NCBI GenBank assembly: GCA_017549665.1
Contig: JAFYUD010000250.1
Span: 1-18,429 of the forward strand
Reading direction: 5' to 3'
Source of the DNA: Clostridia bacterium
GTDB taxonomy: Bacteria > Bacillota_A > Clostridia > Oscillospirales > Acutalibacteraceae
Length of the DNA: 18,429 nucleotides
Positions 15,145-18,429 of this stretch are shown here, in pieces. A program made the translations under genes and the position numbers. Position 1 is the first letter of the stretch, and the number at the start of each line of letters is the position of its first letter. Below the pieces are notes generated by a model, which saw only the letters and a program-made list of their open reading frames with translations, was not told where the DNA came from and did no database searches.

Positions 15145-16194
15145 ATGAATCTTGATTTTTATAAAGGCAAAAAGGTGCTGGTAACAGGACACACCGGATT
15201 CAAAGGCTCATGGCTTTCAAAAATCCTCATCATGGCAGGCGCAGATGTTGCAGGCTACTCACTTGAACCTCCCACAAATCCCAATCTCTTCTCAATTGCC
15301 GGTGTCGAAGACAAAATGAAGTCTGTTATCGGTGACATCAGGGATTACGATTCTCTCAAGGCTCTCTTTGATGAATTTCAGCCTGAGATTGTATTTCACC
15401 TTGCAGCACAGCCTATCGTTATAACTTCTTACGAAGAGCCTAAGTACACATACGAAACAAACGTTATGGGCACTGTAAACATTCTTGAATGCGTACGTCT
15501 TTCAAAGAGTGTGAAATCAGTCCTTAACGTCACAACCGACAAGGTTTACAAAAACAACGAGTGGTGCTGGGGTTACCGTGAAAACGAGCCTCTTGACGGC
15601 TTCGATCCTTATTCAAACTCAAAGTCATGCTCAGAGCTTGTAACACACAGCTACAAGGCATCATTCTTTGACAATACAGACATTGCGGTTTCTACTGCAA
15701 GAGCAGGTAATGTTATCGGCGGCGGTGACTTCGCTGACAACAGAATCATCCCCGACTGCGTAAGAGCATCAATCAAGGGTGAGCCTATCATTGTAAGAAA
15801 CCCCAATTCAACAAGACCTTATCAGCATGTACTTGAGCCTCTTAATGCATATCTTATGATTGCACAGGCTCAGTATGAAGATAAAAATTATCAGGGCTAC
15901 TACAACGTAGGTCCCGACGACCGTGATTGCCTTACAACGGGTGAGCTTGCAACAATCTTCTGCTCATCATGGGGCGACGGACAGACATATCAGTGTCTTA
16001 AGAAGGACGGACCTCACGAGGCAAACTTCCTTAAGCTCGACTGCTCACTTCTCAAGGTGACTTTCGGCTGGAAGCCCGTATGGTCAGCAACCAATGCCGT
16101 TGAAAAGACAGTGGAATGGACAAAGGTCTATGCAACAGGCGGCGATGTTCCCGCAATCACAGAAAAACAGATCAAAGAATTTTTCAATATATAA
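15145..16194 (+). CDS. rfbG: CDP-glucose 4,6-dehydratase
   Basis: 349 residues, close to the usual 355-360. It is an NAD-dependent short-chain dehydrogenase/reductase-type enzyme that turns CDP-glucose into CDP-4-keto-6-deoxyglucose. The dinucleotide motif is GHTGFKGSWL (15-24). The active-site segments are FHLAAQPIV (84-92), VTTDKVY (129-135) and the YxxxK pair Y156/K160 in DPYSNSK. The substrate-binding part includes RAGNVIGGGDF and RPYQHVLEPL, both typical of RfbG. The ATG has AAAGGA seven bases upstream (15132-15137). It follows rfbF and precedes rfbH by 22 bp. Confidence 0.96.
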   Translation: MNLDFYKGKKVLVTGHTGFKGSWLSKILIMAGADVAGYSLEPPTNPNLFSIAGVEDKMKSVIGDIRDYDSLKALFDEFQPEIVFHLAAQPIVITSYEEPKYTYETNVMGTVNILECVRLSKSVKSVLNVTTDKVYKNNEWCWGYRENEPLDGFDPYSNSKSCSELVTHSYKASFFDNTDIAVSTARAGNVIGGGDFADNRIIPDCVRASIKGEPIIVRNPNSTRPYQHVLEPLNAYLMIAQAQYEDKNYQGYYNVGPDDRDCLTTGELATIFCSSWGDGQTYQCLKKDGPHEANFLKLDCSLLKVTFGWKPVWSATNAVEKTVEWTKVYATGGDVPAITEKQIKEFFNI

Positions 16195-16200
16195 CACTTG

Positions 16201-16206
16201 AAAGGA
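16201..16206 (+). promoter_or_regulatory. Ribosome binding site supporting the rfbH TTG start
   Basis: AAAGGA lies ten bases before the TTG at 16217. There is no in-frame ATG close by, and the protein begins in register with known RfbH proteins, so the TTG is taken as the start. Confidence 0.65.
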
Positions 16207-16216
16207 ATGTAACAAA

Positions 16217-17551
16217 TTGAGTAATCAGGAACTGGACAGACAGGCGATACTTTCAGCTGTGGCTGAATATTTCGATAAATATCACAACGTAAAAAAAGAT
16301 TTCACAGAAGGTCAGAGAATCCCCTACGCATCAAGAGTGTATGACAGCAACGAAGCTGTAAATCTTGTTGACAGCGCTCTTGAATTCTGGCTCACATCAG
16401 GCAGATATACAGACAAGTTTGAAAAAGAGCTTGCAGCATATCTCGGTGTAAGATTCTGCGCACTTGTCAACTCAGGCTCCAGCGCAAACCTTCTTGCATT
16501 CATGACTCTTACTTCTCCCCTCCTCGGTGACAGAAGAGTTTTCCCCGGTGACGAGGTTATCACTGTTGCTGCTGGCTTCCCCACAACAGTTACTCCCATC
16601 ATCCAGTACGGCGCAGTGCCCGTATTTGTTGACGTTACAATTCCTCAGTACAATATCGATGTAACAAAGCTTGAAGAAGCACTTTCAGACAAGACAAAAG
16701 CTGTCATGATTGCACACACTCTCGGCAATCCCTTTGATCTGAGCGCTGTAAAAGCATTCTGCGACAAGCACAATCTCTGGCTTATCGAGGATAACTGTGA
16801 CGCTCTCGGCTCACAGTATACAATCAACGGCGAAAAGAAATTCACAGGTACAATCGGTGATATCGGTACTTCTTCATTCTATCCTCCTCACCACATGACA
16901 ATGGGAGGAGGCGGCGCAGTTTATACAGATAATCCCCTTCTGAGCAAAATCAGCCGTTCAATCCGTGACTGGGGTCGTGACTGTGTTTGTAATTCAGGTC
17001 AGGATAACCTTTGCAAGCATCGTTTTGACGGTCAGTACGGTGAGCTTCCCTTCGGCTATGACCATAAATATGTTTACTCACACTTCGGCTACAACCTTAA
17101 GGCTACTGACCTTCAGGCAGCTATCGGCTGTGCACAGCTGGAGAAATTCCCCACCTTCGTAGAGAGAAGAAAGGAAAACTTTGCACGTCTCAAGGCTGCT
17201 CTCAAGCCCATTGAGGACAAGGTTATCCTTCCCGTAGCAGCAGAAAATGCTGATCCCTCATGGTTCGGATTCCTTATCACATGTAAGGAAGGCGTCAACA
17301 GATTTGACGTTGTAAATTACGTTGAAAATCACGGTGTACAGACAAGAATGCTTTTCGCAGGCAATCTTACAAAGCATCCCTGCTTTGATGAAATGCGTGC
17401 AAGCGGCAAGGGCTACAGAGTTGTAGGTGAGCTTGTCAACACTGACAGAATCATGAATGACACATTCTGGGTAGGCGTTTACCCCGGAATGACAGACGAA
17501 ATGATCGACTACATGGCAAAGACCATTATTGAGGCAGTTGAATCTAAATGA
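16217..17551 (+). CDS. rfbH: CDP-4-keto-6-deoxyglucose 3-dehydratase (E1)
   Basis: 444 residues, family length about 437-450. The enzyme uses pyridoxamine phosphate and a [2Fe-2S] cluster to remove the C3 hydroxyl of CDP-4-keto-6-deoxyglucose, working with a separate reductase (E3). The aminotransferase fold is clear, but the usual PLP Lys is replaced by His in FYPPHHMTMGGGG (221-233), probably His225, as in E1. Cluster ligands fit Cys194 (IEDNCDALG), Cys256, Cys258 and Cys266 (DCVCNSGQDNLC), giving C-X61-C-X1-C-X7-C; the first gap is four residues longer than in the Yersinia enzyme because of a small insert near residues 203-208. The start is TTG. Its stop overlaps the next ATG as ATGA, so the TPP enzyme is coupled to it. 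No E3 reductase gene is seen in this window. Confidence 0.95.
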   Translation: MSNQELDRQAILSAVAEYFDKYHNVKKDFTEGQRIPYASRVYDSNEAVNLVDSALEFWLTSGRYTDKFEKELAAYLGVRFCALVNSGSSANLLAFMTLTSPLLGDRRVFPGDEVITVAAGFPTTVTPIIQYGAVPVFVDVTIPQYNIDVTKLEEALSDKTKAVMIAHTLGNPFDLSAVKAFCDKHNLWLIEDNCDALGSQYTINGEKKFTGTIGDIGTSSFYPPHHMTMGGGGAVYTDNPLLSKISRSIRDWGRDCVCNSGQDNLCKHRFDGQYGELPFGYDHKYVYSHFGYNLKATDLQAAIGCAQLEKFPTFVERRKENFARLKAALKPIEDKVILPVAAENADPSWFGFLITCKEGVNRFDVVNYVENHGVQTRMLFAGNLTKHPCFDEMRASGKGYRVVGELVNTDRIMNDTFWVGVYPGMTDEMIDYMAKTIIEAVESK

Positions 17552-18429
17552 AAATAAAAGTTTCAAATTATATATCTCAGTTTCTCGTTGACCACGGTAT
17601 TGACACCGCCTTCACCGTAACAGGCGGCGGTGCGATGCACCTTAACGATGCATTCGGTCATCAGGACGGTATGCATTGTGTATACAATCACCATGAACAG
17701 GCATGTGCCATTGCAGCTGAAAGCTATGCAAGAATTCACAATAAGATTGCGGCTTGTGTAGTAACCACAGGTCCCGGCGGCACAAATGCAATCACAGGTG
17801 TTGTAGGCGGCTGGCTTGATTCTATCCCCATGCTGATTATCTCAGGTCAGGTACGTTATGACACTACTGCACGCTGGTCAGGTCTGGGTATCCGTGCAAT
17901 GGGTGATCAGGAATTTGAGATTACAAAAGCCATTGACTGTATGACAAAATACTGTGAAATGGTCACTGACAAGAATAAAATCAGATACTGCCTTGAAAAA
18001 GCACTCAAGCTTTCTCAGCAAGGCAGACCCGGCCCCTGCTGGCTTGATATTCCCCTTGATATTCAGGGCTCATACGTTGATACTGATGATCTTTATCCTT
18101 ACGACGGTGAAGGTGATGAAAATCTTCCCGGAGTACCTTCTGATGAAGTTATTCTTCAGGTTATCGACATGATAAAGAATGCTGAAAGACCTGTATTCAA
18201 TGCCGGTAACGGTATCAGAATCGCAGGCGCATTCAACGAATTCAGAAGTGTTATCGAAAAGCTGAATATCCCCGTTGTAACAGGCTGGGACAGCATTGAC
18301 CTTATTGAAGACGAGCATCCCCTCTACACAGGCAGAGCAGGTATCATGGGTGACAGACCCGGCAACTTTGCAGTGCAGAACAGTGATGTATTCTTCTCAG
18401 TAGGCAGCAGACTGAGCATCAGACAGGTA
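17548..18429 (+). CDS. TPP-dependent acetolactate synthase-like enzyme, N-terminal part (runs off window)
   Basis: The frame opens at ATG 17548, overlaps the rfbH stop by four bases and remains open for 294 codons to the window end. The N-terminal TPP domain shows VSNYISQFLVDHGI (5-18), TVTGGGAMHL (23-32), NHHEQACAIAAE (47-58) with the catalytic Glu50, TTGPGGTNAITGV and GRPGPCWLDIPLD. The start of the central domain follows (RPVFNAGNGIR, then SVGSRLS). This is the acetolactate-synthase superfamily of pyruvate-decarboxylating carboligases. Its tight coupling to rfbH suggests a YerE-like role: moving a two-carbon unit from pyruvate to CDP-4-keto-3,6-dideoxyglucose. A general acetolactate synthase or another carboligase is possible. 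The C-terminal TPP-binding motif lies outside the window. The only upstream ribosome binding site is a distant GAGG (17531-17534), which fits translational coupling. Confidence 0.88.
   Translation, partial: MKIKVSNYISQFLVDHGIDTAFTVTGGGAMHLNDAFGHQDGMHCVYNHHEQACAIAAESYARIHNKIAACVVTTGPGGTNAITGVVGGWLDSIPMLIISGQVRYDTTARWSGLGIRAMGDQEFEITKAIDCMTKYCEMVTDKNKIRYCLEKALKLSQQGRPGPCWLDIPLDIQGSYVDTDDLYPYDGEGDENLPGVPSDEVILQVIDMIKNAERPVFNAGNGIRIAGAFNEFRSVIEKLNIPVVTGWDSIDLIEDEHPLYTGRAGIMGDRPGNFAVQNSDVFFSVGSRLSIRQV

Noticed and set aside
1..18429. CRISPR array, tRNA or insertion sequence
   Set aside because: I found no regularly spaced repeats, cloverleaf sequences, transposase genes or long terminal inverted repeats in any intergenic region.

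Overview
This window looks like chromosomal DNA from an uncultured, anaerobic, low-to-moderate-GC Firmicute of the gut or rumen Clostridia (Oscillospiraceae/Ruminococcaceae type). Supporting signs are strong GGAGG-type ribosome binding sites, canonical TTGACA-N17-TATAAT promoters, short U-tailed hairpin terminators, TTG starts, surface-protein modules rich in Cys-X-X-Cys, and gene families common in these bacteria (YqxD, S51 peptidase, YfhO, DUF4838). The taxonomic placement is inferred from style and gene content, not from a marker gene. I saw no tRNA, rRNA, CRISPR array, transposase or phage gene. No gene-free stretch exceeds about 230 bp.

Layout. (1) 1-1479: the 3' end of a large surface or secreted protein, closed by a terminator. 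(2) 1539-5807: a promoter-operon-terminator unit with a GH92 alpha-mannosidase and a DUF4838 protein, which looks like a glycan-degrading pair. (3) 5799-6840: a monocistronic Gfo/Idh/MocA oxidoreductase ending at a bidirectional terminator. (4) 6846-9779: a divergent pair of units fired from back-to-back promoters whose -35 boxes abut. An S51 peptidase runs leftward; a YqxD protein and a cytoplasmic GH36-type (alpha-galactosidase-like) hydrolase run rightward. (5) 9811-11313 (minus): a polytopic GT87/DUF2029-like GT-C glycosyltransferase. (6) 11467-18429: a rightward operon of a YfhO-family membrane protein, rfbF, rfbG, rfbH and a TPP-dependent acetolactate-synthase-like enzyme cut by the window end.

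How they work together. The left half handles sugar release: mannose from alpha-mannosides, probably galactose from alpha-galactosides, and sugar or polyol oxidoreduction. The right half makes and places an envelope sugar. RfbF, RfbG and RfbH convert glucose-1-phosphate to the CDP-4-keto-3,6-dideoxyglucose stage. The two GT-C-type membrane proteins next door could move sugars from polyprenyl carriers onto cell-wall glycans.

The most interesting point is the TPP enzyme, which overlaps rfbH by four bases. In Yersinia, the TPP enzyme YerE attaches a two-carbon unit from pyruvate to exactly the product of this pathway, giving the branched sugar yersiniose. The window may therefore hold the first part of a branched-chain CDP-3,6-dideoxyhexose pathway in a Gram-positive anaerobe. 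The C-terminal half of that enzyme and the rest of the operon lie outside the window.
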